This document shows positions 35,966-45,300 of a stretch of 64,000 nucleotides of DNA, one piece after another (the stretch's first letter is position 1; each line of letters starts with the position of its first letter). This DNA comes from Acidovorax sp. GW101-3H11 (GTDB lineage Bacteria; Pseudomonadota; Gammaproteobacteria; Burkholderiales; Burkholderiaceae_C). The notes below the pieces were generated by a model that was not told the DNA's origin, did not search any database, and was given only the letters and a program-made list of their open reading frames with translations. The position numbers and the translations under genes were made by a program. The stretch lies in NCBI RefSeq assembly GCF_001633105.1, contig NZ_LUKZ01000035.1, forward strand, positions 55,685 to 119,684. The letters run 5' to 3'.

Positions 35966-36853
35966 ATGAGCACCACCACCTCCTCCTTCCAGTCCAACGC
36001 CGACGGCACCCAGGTCACCACCTACACCTGGGCCCAAACCCCGGGCCAGCCTGTGGGCGTCGTTCAAATCTCCCACGGCCTTGCCGAGCATGGCGAGCGC
36101 TACGACCGCTTTGCGCGGGCGCTGAACGCCGCAGGCTTCATCGTCCACGCCGTGGACCATCGCGGCCACGGGCGCACAGCAGGTGGCAAGCTGGGCAACT
36201 TTGGCAGCGCTGGCTTCAGCGGCCTCATTGCCGACGTAGCGCAGTTCGGCGCTTTGCTCCGTGCGCAGCACGGGCCGCAGCAGCTTCCGCTCTTTTTGTT
36301 CGGCCACTCCATGGGCTCTTTCGCAGCGCAGGCGGCCATCATTGACCATTCATCCACCTGGTCCGGCGTCATCCTGTCAGGCTCCACCACCCTTGACCTG
36401 TTCGCCGCCGCCATGGCCAACGCCCCCGCCGACGCGCCCGCCGGGCTCGCGGCATTCAACGCAGGCTTTGAGCACCGCACCGGCTACGAATGGCTGTCGC
36501 GCGACGCTGCCGAGGTAGATGCCTACGTGGCCGACCCGTGGTGCGGCTGGGACGTGCCGCCCGACGTGATCCCCTCACTCTTCGCCCCTGCGCCCCGGCT
36601 GGCCGACCCCGCGCAACTCGCGCGCATCCGCAGCGACCTGCCCATCCTCATCGCATCCGGCGACGCAGACCCGCTGGCCGCAGGCGGGGTGTTGTTGGAG
36701 CAACTGGGGCAGCGGTATCGCGATGCCGGTGTGGCCGATGTGGCGGTCAAGCTGTACCCGGCCGCGCGGCATGAGATCTTGAATGAGACGAATCGGGATG
36801 AGGTGACGGGGGATGTTGCGGCGTGGCTGCGGGCGCATACGGGTCTGGCGTAG
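35966..36853 (+). CDS. Alpha/beta hydrolase, monoacylglycerol-lipase-like
   Basis: The 295-residue cytosolic protein resembles bacterial monoacylglycerol lipases and lysophospholipases (serine hydrolase S33/Hydrolase_4). It shows ISHGLAEHGERYDRFARAL, HRGHGRT, nucleophile elbow GHSMGS, acid residue in LIASGDADPL and a catalytic His in YPAARHEILNETNRDEV. All three triad residues are present. The start at 35966 gives MSTTTSSFQ; an upstream ATG at 35915 adds unrelated sequence. It stands alone between a repeat region and a gene-poor stretch. Confidence 0.87.
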   Translation: MSTTTSSFQSNADGTQVTTYTWAQTPGQPVGVVQISHGLAEHGERYDRFARALNAAGFIVHAVDHRGHGRTAGGKLGNFGSAGFSGLIADVAQFGALLRAQHGPQQLPLFLFGHSMGSFAAQAAIIDHSSTWSGVILSGSTTLDLFAAAMANAPADAPAGLAAFNAGFEHRTGYEWLSRDAAEVDAYVADPWCGWDVPPDVIPSLFAPAPRLADPAQLARIRSDLPILIASGDADPLAAGGVLLEQLGQRYRDAGVADVAVKLYPAARHEILNETNRDEVTGDVAAWLRAHTGLA

Positions 36854-37226
36854 TCGGTACCCGATCCCTGTGAAATAGGCAGGTTTTCGGCAAGTAACCA
36901 GGGGGTAGTGGCTGGCTGCTCCCGGCCCAAAGCAGAAGATCACGTTTGCATCTTGAGCCGCCGGTAAGTAGCGGCGGGCTGCCGTTCGCGGCCTAACCGT
37001 CACCTCAGGATGGGAGGATGGTGCGGCCTTGGTACTGTTTGAACCGGAAACGATGTACGTCGTACGAGTTCGGCGGGCGGCGGAGCAAACCGAGGCAACT
37101 TATCCATTAAAGATCGTGATGGCGTACAACACTCGGTAGACGCCATCGATTCACAGCTTCGCAAGATCGAAGGGCAGAGCCTTGGGTATAAAGTGGCTCG
37201 TTTCTTCGATCTTTTGGGGCGGTGAT
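36854..37226. other. Gap with possible remnant of an unknown gene
   Basis: No intact gene is visible. A rightward frame ending at TGA 37223-37225 gives GNLSIKDRDGVQHSVDAIDS followed by QLRKIEGQSLGYKVARFFDL, which reads like the C-terminus of a real protein but has no start and no family I recognise. It ends two bases before the stop of the convergent Old Yellow Enzyme gene. The rest of the gap shows nothing. Confidence 0.25.
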
Positions 37227-38291
37227 TTATGCGACCTGCAGTGCCGGATAGTCTGTATAGCCCTTGGCGCCACCTGTGTAGAACGTGTTGGAGTCAGGCG
37301 CGTTCAGCGGTGCCTTGGCTCTGATGCGTGCGGGCAGGTCCGGATTAGCCAGGAAGGCGGTGCCAAAGGCCACAGCGTCAAGCTTACCTTCGGCAATGGC
37401 TGCCTCTGCCTCATCAGCGCTGTAACCCATATTGCCCACCAACACACCCTTGAACTTTTCACGCGCTACGGGCATGACATCGGCCTTCTGCACGCCGAAG
37501 AAATCGGCGCGCATCACGTGCAGGTAGGCCAGCTTGAAGGGATTGAGCCTATCGGCCAGGAAGCCGATGAGGGCCAGCGGGTCGCTGTCTTTCATGCTGT
37601 TGAAGCTGTTGAGGGGCGACAGGCGCAGACCCACACGTTCGGAGCCGATCGCTTGGGTCACGGCAGTGAGTACCTCGAACAGCAAACGTGCACGGTTTTC
37701 CAGCGATCCGCCGTAGGCATCGGTGCGCTGGTTGGGCGTGTCGCGCAGAAACTGGTCAATCAGGTAGCCGTTGGCGCCGTGTACTTCGACACCATCAAAG
37801 CCGGCGGCAATGGCGTTGCGTGCGCCTTGAGCAAACGCAGCCACGATGCCGGGAATCTCTTGGGCGGTCAGGGGGTGAGGCACCGCGTGCGGCACCTTGC
37901 CGTGGGGCGTGTGGATCTCACCCTCAATGGCGCTGGCGCTGCTGGAGACGATGGGGGCGCCATCGGCAGCGCCAGGGTAGGCTGCGCGGCCAGCGTGCCA
38001 GATCTGCATGAAGATGCGTCCGCCCTTGGCATGCACCGCGTCGGTCACCTGCCTCCAGGCTGCAATCTGCGCGTCGTTGTAGATGCCAGGCTCATTGACG
38101 AAGGCTGATGTACCGGGCGCCACCATGGTGCATTCGGAAATCAGCAGGCCACCGGTGGCACGCTGGCTGTAGTACTCGGCCATCAGCGCGTTGGGCATGT
38201 GGCCAGCGTCGGCACGGGCGCGTGTCAGTGGTGCCAGAAGGATGCGGTTGGGCAGGGTGACAGAACCTACTTGAAGTGGATTGAATAGCAT
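37227..38291 (-). CDS. Old Yellow Enzyme family alkene reductase (NemA-like)
   Basis: The 354-residue FMN enzyme reduces activated C=C bonds or nitro groups with NAD(P)H. It starts LFNPLQVGSVTLPNRILLAPLTRARA and contains the substrate-binding HGANGYLIDQFLRD with the His-x-x-Asn pair, and GVLVGNMGYSADEA in the phosphate-binding region. The family fit and length are full. A 216-base gap separates it from the GlxA/FtrA-type regulator upstream on the same strand; the gap includes a direct repeat GGTTACTGGTTACTG near 38310 that may be an operator. Substrates may be electrophilic enones. Confidence 0.92.
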   Translation of the reverse strand: MLFNPLQVGSVTLPNRILLAPLTRARADAGHMPNALMAEYYSQRATGGLLISECTMVAPGTSAFVNEPGIYNDAQIAAWRQVTDAVHAKGGRIFMQIWHAGRAAYPGAADGAPIVSSSASAIEGEIHTPHGKVPHAVPHPLTAQEIPGIVAAFAQGARNAIAAGFDGVEVHGANGYLIDQFLRDTPNQRTDAYGGSLENRARLLFEVLTAVTQAIGSERVGLRLSPLNSFNSMKDSDPLALIGFLADRLNPFKLAYLHVMRADFFGVQKADVMPVAREKFKGVLVGNMGYSADEAEAAIAEGKLDAVAFGTAFLANPDLPARIRAKAPLNAPDSNTFYTGGAKGYTDYPALQVA

Positions 38292-38507
38292 GCGAATGAA
38301 AATCCAGGTTACTGGTTACTGAACAGAAGGCAGTGGTAAAGGTAACAGTTTCCCAATACTCAGACGTTCGAAAGGTCACTGAAGACGGCTTTGGCACGGC
38401 TGGTGCTTTTGCACCCAACGCACGATGTAGTGGACACGGGTTGGGAAGGCTTGGCTGCCGACAGTTTCGCGGCGGTCTCCAGCCGTACATGCACCAAACG
38501 CCTTTGG

Positions 38508-39470
38508 TCATCCACCGCGTCGCAACTCCCTGACCCCCCGGCCCAGCTTGCGGCGCAACAGGGTCCGCAGGGTCACTCCATCCGAGTACCCGACCTGTGC
38601 CGCGACCTGGTCGACGCTGGCGTTCCCGGTGCGCAAGAGATGGACGGCATGCTCCACGCGCAAGTCCTGGAAATATGACAGGGGTGTCTTGCCCAAAACG
38701 CTTTGCAGCCGCCGCGCCAAGGTGCGCTCGCTTGTGCCCGCGGCGCTGGCCGCCTCGGCCAGCGAGAAACCTTGCGCGAGCCGACGTCTGGCCCAGCACT
38801 CGAAGCGCTCTACCATCGGGTCGGCATGCGCAAGGTGGTCGGGAATCACGAACTCGGCTTGCGAACTGCGTGTCTCGACCAGCAGATAGCGTGCCACCAG
38901 GGCCGCCAGCGCCGGACTGCGCCCTCGGATGATGCGCAAGGCCAAGTCGACGTGGGCCAAAGCGGCACCCGCGGTGGTGAAGCGTGTCGAGTTCACGATC
39001 ATGCGTGACTCGTCCAGCGTGACGTTCGGATAGCGCTGCCGAAACATCGGCCCCAGCCACCATGACGTCGTCGCACGATGCCCATCAAGCAGACCACTCT
39101 CTGCAAGCAAGAAACTACCGGAGCAAGCGGCACCAAGGTGCGCGCCAGCGGTGGACCACTGCTGTAGAGCCGCGACCGCATCGGGCACATCGGGGCGTGT
39201 GAGCCGAGCCGAGAGCGTGTCAGGCATCTTGTCGCCAAAAGCGGGCACGAGCACGACGTCTGGTTCGGGCACACCACGCGCAGTGACCACGGGCACCGTC
39301 AAGCCTTGCGCTGTTCGGATGCGACGCCGCACACCCACCAGCGTGAGCTCTATGCGAGAGGGGACCTGTGGCAGCGAGCCCGCCATCGCATTGGCCAAGC
39401 CCACTGTGTCAGTGAGCGCCGCAAGCCCCAGATCAAACACGCCATCACAAATAAGGAGGTGGAGTTTCAT
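38508..39470 (-). CDS. GlxA/FtrA-type AraC-family regulator with DJ-1/PfpI domain
   Basis: The 320-residue regulator has an N-terminal class I glutamine-amidotransferase-like (DJ-1/PfpI) domain, with the nucleophile-elbow Cys in GAACSGSFLLAESG, and a C-terminal AraC helix-turn-helix pair (SLAEAASAAGTSERTLARRL; SVDQVAAQVGYSDGVTLRTL). The start at 39470 (MKLHLLICDGVFDLGLAAL) is preferred to an ATG at 39521, because the longer form would be read across the operator palindrome at 39470-39504. GGAGGTGGAG lies on the opposite strand at this point and is not its ribosome site. Confidence 0.85.
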   Translation of the reverse strand: MKLHLLICDGVFDLGLAALTDTVGLANAMAGSLPQVPSRIELTLVGVRRRIRTAQGLTVPVVTARGVPEPDVVLVPAFGDKMPDTLSARLTRPDVPDAVAALQQWSTAGAHLGAACSGSFLLAESGLLDGHRATTSWWLGPMFRQRYPNVTLDESRMIVNSTRFTTAGAALAHVDLALRIIRGRSPALAALVARYLLVETRSSQAEFVIPDHLAHADPMVERFECWARRRLAQGFSLAEAASAAGTSERTLARRLQSVLGKTPLSYFQDLRVEHAVHLLRTGNASVDQVAAQVGYSDGVTLRTLLRRKLGRGVRELRRGG

Positions 39471-39504
39471 GGCAATAATGATACCAATGTTGTCATTATT
39501 GCCA
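39470..39504. promoter_or_regulatory. Perfect 12-bp inverted repeat between regulator and monooxygenase genes
   Basis: TGGCAATAATGA (39470-39481) and TCATTATTGCCA (39493-39504) are perfect inverse complements separated by 11 bases. The site covers the translation start of the leftward regulator and lies 84 bases before the rightward monooxygenase gene, so a bound dimer could control both. Confidence 0.7.
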
Positions 39505-39587
39505 CTGGAGATGTCTGTCATGAGGACTTAGACTGCAGTCTCGTCGATCCCTTCAACCACTTTTCCATTTACCCAAAGGAATACAGC

Positions 39588-39890
39588 ATGACCAAGCTCG
39601 CCCTGTTTGTTCGCCTCGAAGCTAAACCCGGCCAGGAGGCTGCGCTTGCCGACTTCCTGGCCAGCGCACTGCCGCTCGCCAACGCCGAGTCCGGCACCAC
39701 TGCCTGGTTCGCATTGAAGTTTGGCCCTTCGACCTTCGGTGTGTTCGATGCCTTCGCCGATGAGGCAGGTCGCCAGGCACATCTGAACGGCCAGATCGCC
39801 GCGGCCTTGATGGCCAACGCCGCGACCTTGCTGAGTTCTCCGCCCAATATCGAGAAGGTCGAACTGCTTGCAGCCAAACTGCCTGCATGA
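39588..39890 (+). CDS. Antibiotic biosynthesis monooxygenase (ABM) domain protein
   Basis: The 100-residue ferredoxin-like alpha/beta protein has the ABM pattern MTKLALFVRLEAKPGQEAAL and SGTTAWFALKFGPSTFGVFDAFADEAGRQAH. Such proteins form dimeric barrels and act as cofactor-free monooxygenases on quinone-like compounds, or as stress proteins. The start at 39588 follows CAAAGGAATACAGC. It is divergent from the GlxA/FtrA-type regulator across an operator palindrome, and together with the nearby alkene reductase suggests a response to quinones or enones. Confidence 0.88.
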   Translation: MTKLALFVRLEAKPGQEAALADFLASALPLANAESGTTAWFALKFGPSTFGVFDAFADEAGRQAHLNGQIAAALMANAATLLSSPPNIEKVELLAAKLPA

Positions 39891-40109
39891 CAACCCGGCC
39901 TTGACCCCATCAGGTCACGCTGCAGGATGGGCGTCACACGGCCCTGCGCGGCGCTACCCCTCGATTGGCCGGTGGGGATCAAGGCATGTGGCCAGGCTGC
40001 TCGTGGCGAATGACTCAGCCCGGCGTTCATAGCCGCTAACAAAACCATGGCACCGTCAAACACCTGATCGGCGTTTGACGCTGCGTGGGGCGGAACAAGA
40101 ACAATGAGG

Positions 40110-40500
40110 TCAGCGCAGCACTGTTGCCGCATGAACTAGGCTTTGGCAGCGACATGACCTGCGGGCGGCGACTGCGCGATTGGCACGCGGCAGTTGTGTA
40201 GCACGAGCACCATCTGACTGAAACTGCTCGATGAACTGCGCAAGGCAAACAAGCTGGACTTCATCCGATTCAGCATGGTTGAGCCAGTGTACGCAGCCCC
40301 CCGGGTGGGCCGTACACCGGCCCCAACCCGACGGATCGAGGCAAGCTGGGCGGCAAGCGTCACATCATCACGGAAACCCGAGGTATCGCCATGATGCTCT
40401 GAGTCACCGGGTCAACAGGCGTGACTCGGTGGCCTTCGAGAATCTGGTCGACACCCTGCCGGCGGTAGGCAGCCAGCGGGCAGGCCCGGGAAACGGCCTG
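40110..40500 (+). pseudogene. IS5-family transposase remnant
   Basis: Scattered rightward frames give LPHELGFGSDMTCGRRLRDW, LLDELRKANKLDF, GPNPTDRGKLGGKRHIITE and then, after a frameshift, NRRDSVAFENLVDTLPAV. In this order they match IS5-group transposases. In-frame stops and at least two shifts show that it is dead. The C-terminal third with the last catalytic residue is missing, and the sequence passes into an IS3-type fragment near 40520. No terminal repeats can be recognised. Confidence 0.7.
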
Positions 40501-40529
40501 CGGTCACCGTGTACAGCTTTCTCATCTGG

Positions 40530-41010
40530 TGACTCCAGTCGTACCTCGCAGCGTGTCCTGCGCGAAGTACGCCGCGGCTTTTTTGCGATGTCGCGCTCCA
40601 TGCGAAGACAAACATTCACTGCACGCAACCGGGCTATCTCCATCTGCTCGGGCGAGGTCTGGATGTTCTTGTCTCCACCGCCCGCGCTGTCCAATTCTGC
40701 CTTGGCTGACAGCCGTCAAGGATGTCCTGCATAACCCTCTCGGGTCGGTGGTAGTGCGGATCGGGACAGGCCGCAAGGCGTCTTTTTGCAGCCCATAGCG
40801 GGGCTATGGGCCAAAAAAGCAACGCAGCGGATGGCCCGAGACCGCGCTATCACAGACTGGAGGGAGTTATGCAGGGCATCCTTAACAGTTGCCCAGGCTC
40901 GCTTTGGGAATGCCAAGTACCTTGGCCACCACCACAATCGCCTGACCCGAGCGGACCTGCCGAACAGCCGCGTGATTGAACTCTCTCGTGTACTGCGCAC
41001 GCACCTGCCG
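40530..41010 (-). pseudogene. IS3-family OrfA remnant, split by a MITE
   Basis: The reverse strand encodes REFNHAAVRQVRSGQAIVVVAKVLGIPKASLGN (about 41000-40890), the helix-turn-helix of an IS3-type OrfA. After a 166-bp insertion it continues with LSAKAEL, SPEQMEIARLRAVNVCLRME and RDIAKK, and in a shifted frame AAAYFAQDTLRG, the usual OrfA C-terminus. OrfB is absent. Besides the insertion there is a frameshift near 40590, so the product cannot be made. Confidence 0.72.
40718..40883. mobile_element. 166-bp near-palindromic MITE inserted in the IS3 remnant
   Basis: The element starts AAGGATGTCCTGCATAAC and ends with the inverse of AAGGATGCCCTGCATAAC, giving 18-bp terminal inverted repeats with one mismatch. 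Similarity between the two halves continues inward, and the centre CCCATAGC-GGG-GCTATGGG (40792-40810) is a perfect palindrome placed at the exact midpoint. It has no coding capacity. The OrfA reading frame is colinear on both sides, which shows insertion into a once intact gene. Confidence 0.75.
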
Positions 41011-41022
41011 CGCAGACTTCTA

Positions 41023-41136
41023 TTGATACGGCACGAATCTACTTGAACCGATCACGCTGAGTCTGTCGAAGCGCTGCGCAAGGTTTCGACAGGCTCAACC
41101 CGAACGGATATTTCAAGTTCAAAGAGGCCGACTCAA
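41023..41136. repeat. About 110-bp intergenic repeat, copy 2
   Basis: Second copy of the sequence at 21597-21710, in the same orientation, with scattered substitutions. The stretch from here to the AraC start at 41316 has no other visible feature apart from GCAGGAG at 41301-41307, the ribosome-binding site of that gene. Confidence 0.75.
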
Positions 41137-41315
41137 CGGTAGGTCTCCATGAGGCTCTGGAAAATTAATCGTCATCGTTAATGGCCCTCACCGTTCCATG
41201 GGTCCGCACGCCAGCGCTCCGAACAGAGTTTTGCTGCATTGCAGGCATCAGTAACTCCCCGGCACTTTCCATGGGATAGAACTCCGGGTATTGTTCAAGC
41301 TGCAGGAGTTCGAAC

Positions 41316-42194
41316 TTGTCCTCTGCGATAAAGATTTTTCAAGGCCGCTTCGGACGGGTCGCCCTTCTTGACATGGACGCCCCGCTGGTCGCGCACGCCC
41401 ATCATCATTGCCATATTCTCATCAAGGCAGGAGGGGCTGACAGCGCCTTTATTGTCCGGGGGGAACGTGCGCCTATCACGGACGAGTTGGCCGTCCTGGT
41501 CAACGCTTGGGAGCCACACGCTTACGAGCATGTCGCGCCGGTCGATGCGCACACGCTGATACTGGCGCTCTACATCGAGCCAGGCTGGCTCGCAGATCTG
41601 CAGCGCTCACTTGCTCTTTCAGCCCATCCACGATTTTTTCCGCAGCGCTGCGTGCGCTTGAGTCCCGCAACCCGGAAGATGGTGGAGGAGTTCGTCCTGG
41701 AGCTGTGGTGGGACGACGAGGTTTCGCCCTCTCGCCTCGAAGACCTTCTGTTCAACCTCATCATTGCCGTGGTGGAGAGCTATACCGGCTGGCGTGACCT
41801 CTCCACCTTGCTGAAGAGTCGGCCGCCCGTCGCCATGGACCCGCGCGTACGCCGGGCAATTGCAATCATGCGTCAGGACGTTGCGCGAGAGCTTGATGTG
41901 GACATGCTGGCGACTTCCACAGGTCTGTCGCGGGCACACTTTTTCACGCTTTTTCAGCGCGATACGCAAGTCACCCCTCTGGTCTACGCCAACGTCTTGC
42001 GCTTTGAAGCAGCAATTCAACGGCTGACGAAGACGCAGGATGCCGTTGGTGACGTGTCCCACGAGTTGGGCTTTTCTGCGCCCAGCCATTTTTCGCGCTT
42101 CTTCCGCTCCCACCTGGGCATCACACCCACCGACTACCGTCGCAAAGTGAACCTTTTCGATCCCCCCTCCGACCCGCGCGTGGAAGAAATTTAG
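41316..42194 (+). CDS. AraC-family regulator of the adjacent hmf-like cluster
   Basis: The 292-residue protein has an N-terminal cupin-like sensor domain (HAHHHCHILIKAGG) and a C-terminal double helix-turn-helix (LDVDMLATSTGLSRAHFFTLFQ; GDVSHELGFSAPSHFSRFFR). The start is TTG at 41316, supported by GCAGGAG about 8 bases upstream and the absence of a nearby in-frame ATG. It precedes the molybdenum hydroxylase operon by 147 bases. Two direct repeats of AraC-operator type lie in that gap. The effector is probably the aromatic or furan acid or its CoA ester. Confidence 0.85.
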   Translation: MSSAIKIFQGRFGRVALLDMDAPLVAHAHHHCHILIKAGGADSAFIVRGERAPITDELAVLVNAWEPHAYEHVAPVDAHTLILALYIEPGWLADLQRSLALSAHPRFFPQRCVRLSPATRKMVEEFVLELWWDDEVSPSRLEDLLFNLIIAVVESYTGWRDLSTLLKSRPPVAMDPRVRRAIAIMRQDVARELDVDMLATSTGLSRAHFFTLFQRDTQVTPLVYANVLRFEAAIQRLTKTQDAVGDVSHELGFSAPSHFSRFFRSHLGITPTDYRRKVNLFDPPSDPRVEEI

Positions 42195-42206
42195 GCCTTC
42201 TCGAAA

Positions 42207-42238
42207 AGTCACCAGACTATTTGGATAGTTACCCGACT
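42207..42238 (+). promoter_or_regulatory. AraC-type direct-repeat operator upstream of the hmf-like operon
   Basis: AGTCACCAGACT (42207-42218) and AGTTACCCGACT (42227-42238) are direct repeats matching at 10 of 12 bases, with a 20-bp period. Spacing of about two helical turns in direct orientation is what an AraC-family protein with two half-sites needs. The site lies about 100 bases upstream of the first structural gene. Confidence 0.6.
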
Positions 42239-42341
42239 GGCGGATCAATGGGTGGACTCAAGCGATAACGCTGAGCCATCTCGTTTTCTGACACTGGCGC
42301 TGTAGAAAAAAAGCAGCTGCCAGACAGCTCAGGAGACAAAA

Positions 42342-45300
42342 TTGCACGCAGACCCTTTACTCGCAGAGGCGGCCCGCCAGGCCTGGGTTGGCCAGCGCAT
42401 TGAGCGCTTGGAAGATGACGCCCTGTTGAACGGCAGAGGCGCTTTCGCAGATGACATCGGCGTTCGCCCCGGCACGCTCGAGGCTGCGGTTCTACGCTCC
42501 CCTCACCCCCATGCACGGCTGCTTAGGGTCGACGCAGCCAAGGCTCTGGCGCTTCCTGGCGTGCGCGCAGTTTTGACCGGAGAGGATGTCAAGGCGTGGG
42601 CACAGCCTTTCGTGGTCGGAGTCAAGCAACCCATGCAGCACTGGGTTCTCGCTGTGGACCGTGTGCGTCACGTCGGCGAGCCGGTCGCCGTGGTGGTGGC
42701 AGAAGACCGCTACATCGCTGAAGATGCGCTGGACCTCGTTCAGGTCGAGTATGAGCCACTGCCCGTGGTCTTGGAGATTGAGCAAGGGCTCTCGGATGCG
42801 TCTACGGTACTGCATGAAGCCGTGGGCTCCAACGTCGTCTCGGACAGGGCGTTCCGATATGGTGACCCAGAGTCGGCGTTCAACGCGCCTGGTGTTCGCA
42901 CCGTCGGCACCACGGTTCATTACCCGAGAAACACATGCGCTCCGATGGAGTGTGGCGTTGTCATCGCCGAGCACCTGCCGGGCGATGAGGGCTATGACGT
43001 CCTCTCCAATTTCATGGGACCGTTCTCCTTGCATGCCGTCATGGCGATGGCGTTGAAGGTGGCGGGCAACAAGCTGCGCCACCGCGTACCGCGCGACTCG
43101 GGCGGCAGCTTCGGCGTAAAGCAGGCCGTTTTCCCCTACGTCGTCATGATGTGCCTGGCATCCCGCAAGGCCGGCGCACCGGTGAAATGGGTGGAAGACC
43201 GGCTCGAACATTTGAGTGCGGCAACCTCCGCCACAGCACGGCTGACGCACATTGAAGCCGCGGTCACGCCAGAGGGGCGCATCCTGGCGCTCCGATACGA
43301 CCAGGCCGACGAGGTCGGGGCCTACCTGCGAGCGCCTGAGCCCGCCACGTTCTATCGGATGCACGGAGCGCTCACGGGTCCATATGCCATCGACAACCTG
43401 TCCGTGCGAAACCGCGTTGTCGTCACAAACAAAACACCCACTGGGCTCGTTCGCGGCTTTGGTGGGCCGCAGGTGTACTACGCGCTGGAGCGACTGATGG
43501 ACCGCGTCGCGGTGGCGCTCGCCATCGACCCGGTCGAACTGCGCCTTCGCAACTTCGTGCCATCCGATGCCTTTCCCTACACCGCTGCTGCAGGCGCGGT
43601 GCTTGACTCGGGTGACTACACACGCCTTGCGATGATGGCCATGGCCGAAGCGGATGTTCATCAGCTGCGAGAGCGACAAGCAGCCGCCCGCGCGGCGGGA
43701 AAGCTGTACGGGATTGGAGTGGCGGCCATCGTCGAGCCATCGGTGTCCAACATGGGCTACATCAGCACCGTTCTCACGCCCGAGCAGCGGGCCAAGGCAG
43801 GTCCGAAGAACGGCGCGATTGCCAGTGCCACGGTCGCCATCGACCTGCTGGGCGGAATCAACGTCACCATTGCGTCCGCCCCTGCAGGCCAAGGCCACAT
43901 GACGGTCTGCGCTCAGGTGGTGGCCGACGTGTTTGGTCTCGAGCCGTCACAGGTGGTGGTTAACGTCGAGTTTGACACGGCCAAGGATGCCTGGAGCGTG
44001 GCTGCAGGCAACTACAGCAGCCGCTTTGCAGGCGCCGTTGCCGGAACCGTGCATCTGGCAGCTCAACGCCTTCGCGACAAGGTCTCTCGCATTGCGGCGG
44101 CAGGCTGGGGATGTCCCGCGGCAGATGTGTGCTTCGAAGGCGGACAGGTCTTCAATCGTGAGCAGCCATCGCAGAGGCAGCCGTTCACCCGCATTGCCGC
44201 CAGCCCGCACTGGGCACCGGGGCTACTGCCTTATGGCGTGGAGCCTGGTCTGCGGGAGACCGCGTTCTGGACACCGGAAACCCTGCGCGCTCCTGACGCG
44301 CAGGACCGCGTCAACACCTCTGCCGCCTATGGATTCGTCTTCGACGTCTGCGGACTCGAAATCGACCCCAATACGGGTGCTGTCGTGGTCGACCGCTACA
44401 TCACTGCGCACGACGCCGGCCGACTTCTCAATCCGGCACTGGCCGACGGCCAGATCCGTGGTGCCTTCACGCAGGGGCTGGGTGCTGCGTTGCTCGAAGA
44501 GTTCCGCTACGGTGCAGACGGCAGTTTTCAGAGCGGGACGCTGGCCGACTACCTGATGCCAACGGCCTGCGAGACGCCCGACCCGGTCATCGTCCACCTG
44601 GAGACGCCAAGCCCTTTTACCCCAATGGGCGCCAAAGGTTTGGGCGAAGGCAACAACATGAGCACGCCTGTTTGCATTGCCAACGCATTCAGCGACGCGC
44701 TGCGGCCCTTGGGCGATGTGGAGGATGTGAGGCTTCCGCTGACTCCTGCTCGTGTTCTTGAGCACCTTCAAACGCCTGACCCAGAGTCGACGAATCCGCT
44801 GGCTCGCAAAGCGACGCCAGCACCCGCTCCAGCTGGCGAGGGGTTATCGCTGTCCGCACAGGGCACGGTGGAAATTGCCGCCACGCCTGAGCGTGTGTTC
44901 GCGGTGCTGCTGGACCCGGTTGCACTTGCCAAGGTAATTCCTGGCTGCCACGAATTGAAGACCGATGGGGACAGTCGATATCGCGCAGACGTGACCGTCG
45001 GCATTGGACTCATCAAAGCCAGGTACGAGGCCCTCATCAAGCTGTCGGACATCCAACCGCCGCACAGCCTGCGTTTGGCAGGCAGTGGCAGCTCAAGCCT
45101 TGGCACAGGTGCGGGGGATGGCCTGGTTCGACTGGAAGCAACACCCACAGGCACCCGTCTGCACTACGACTACAGAGCGCAAGTCGGTGGAAAGGTCGCC
45201 ATGGTGGGCAGCCGGATGATTGAGAGCGCCGCCAGAGTCATCGTTGCTCAACTCTTCGAATCGCTGGGTCGTCAGGCCTCGGGCGGAGGTGATGCAAACG

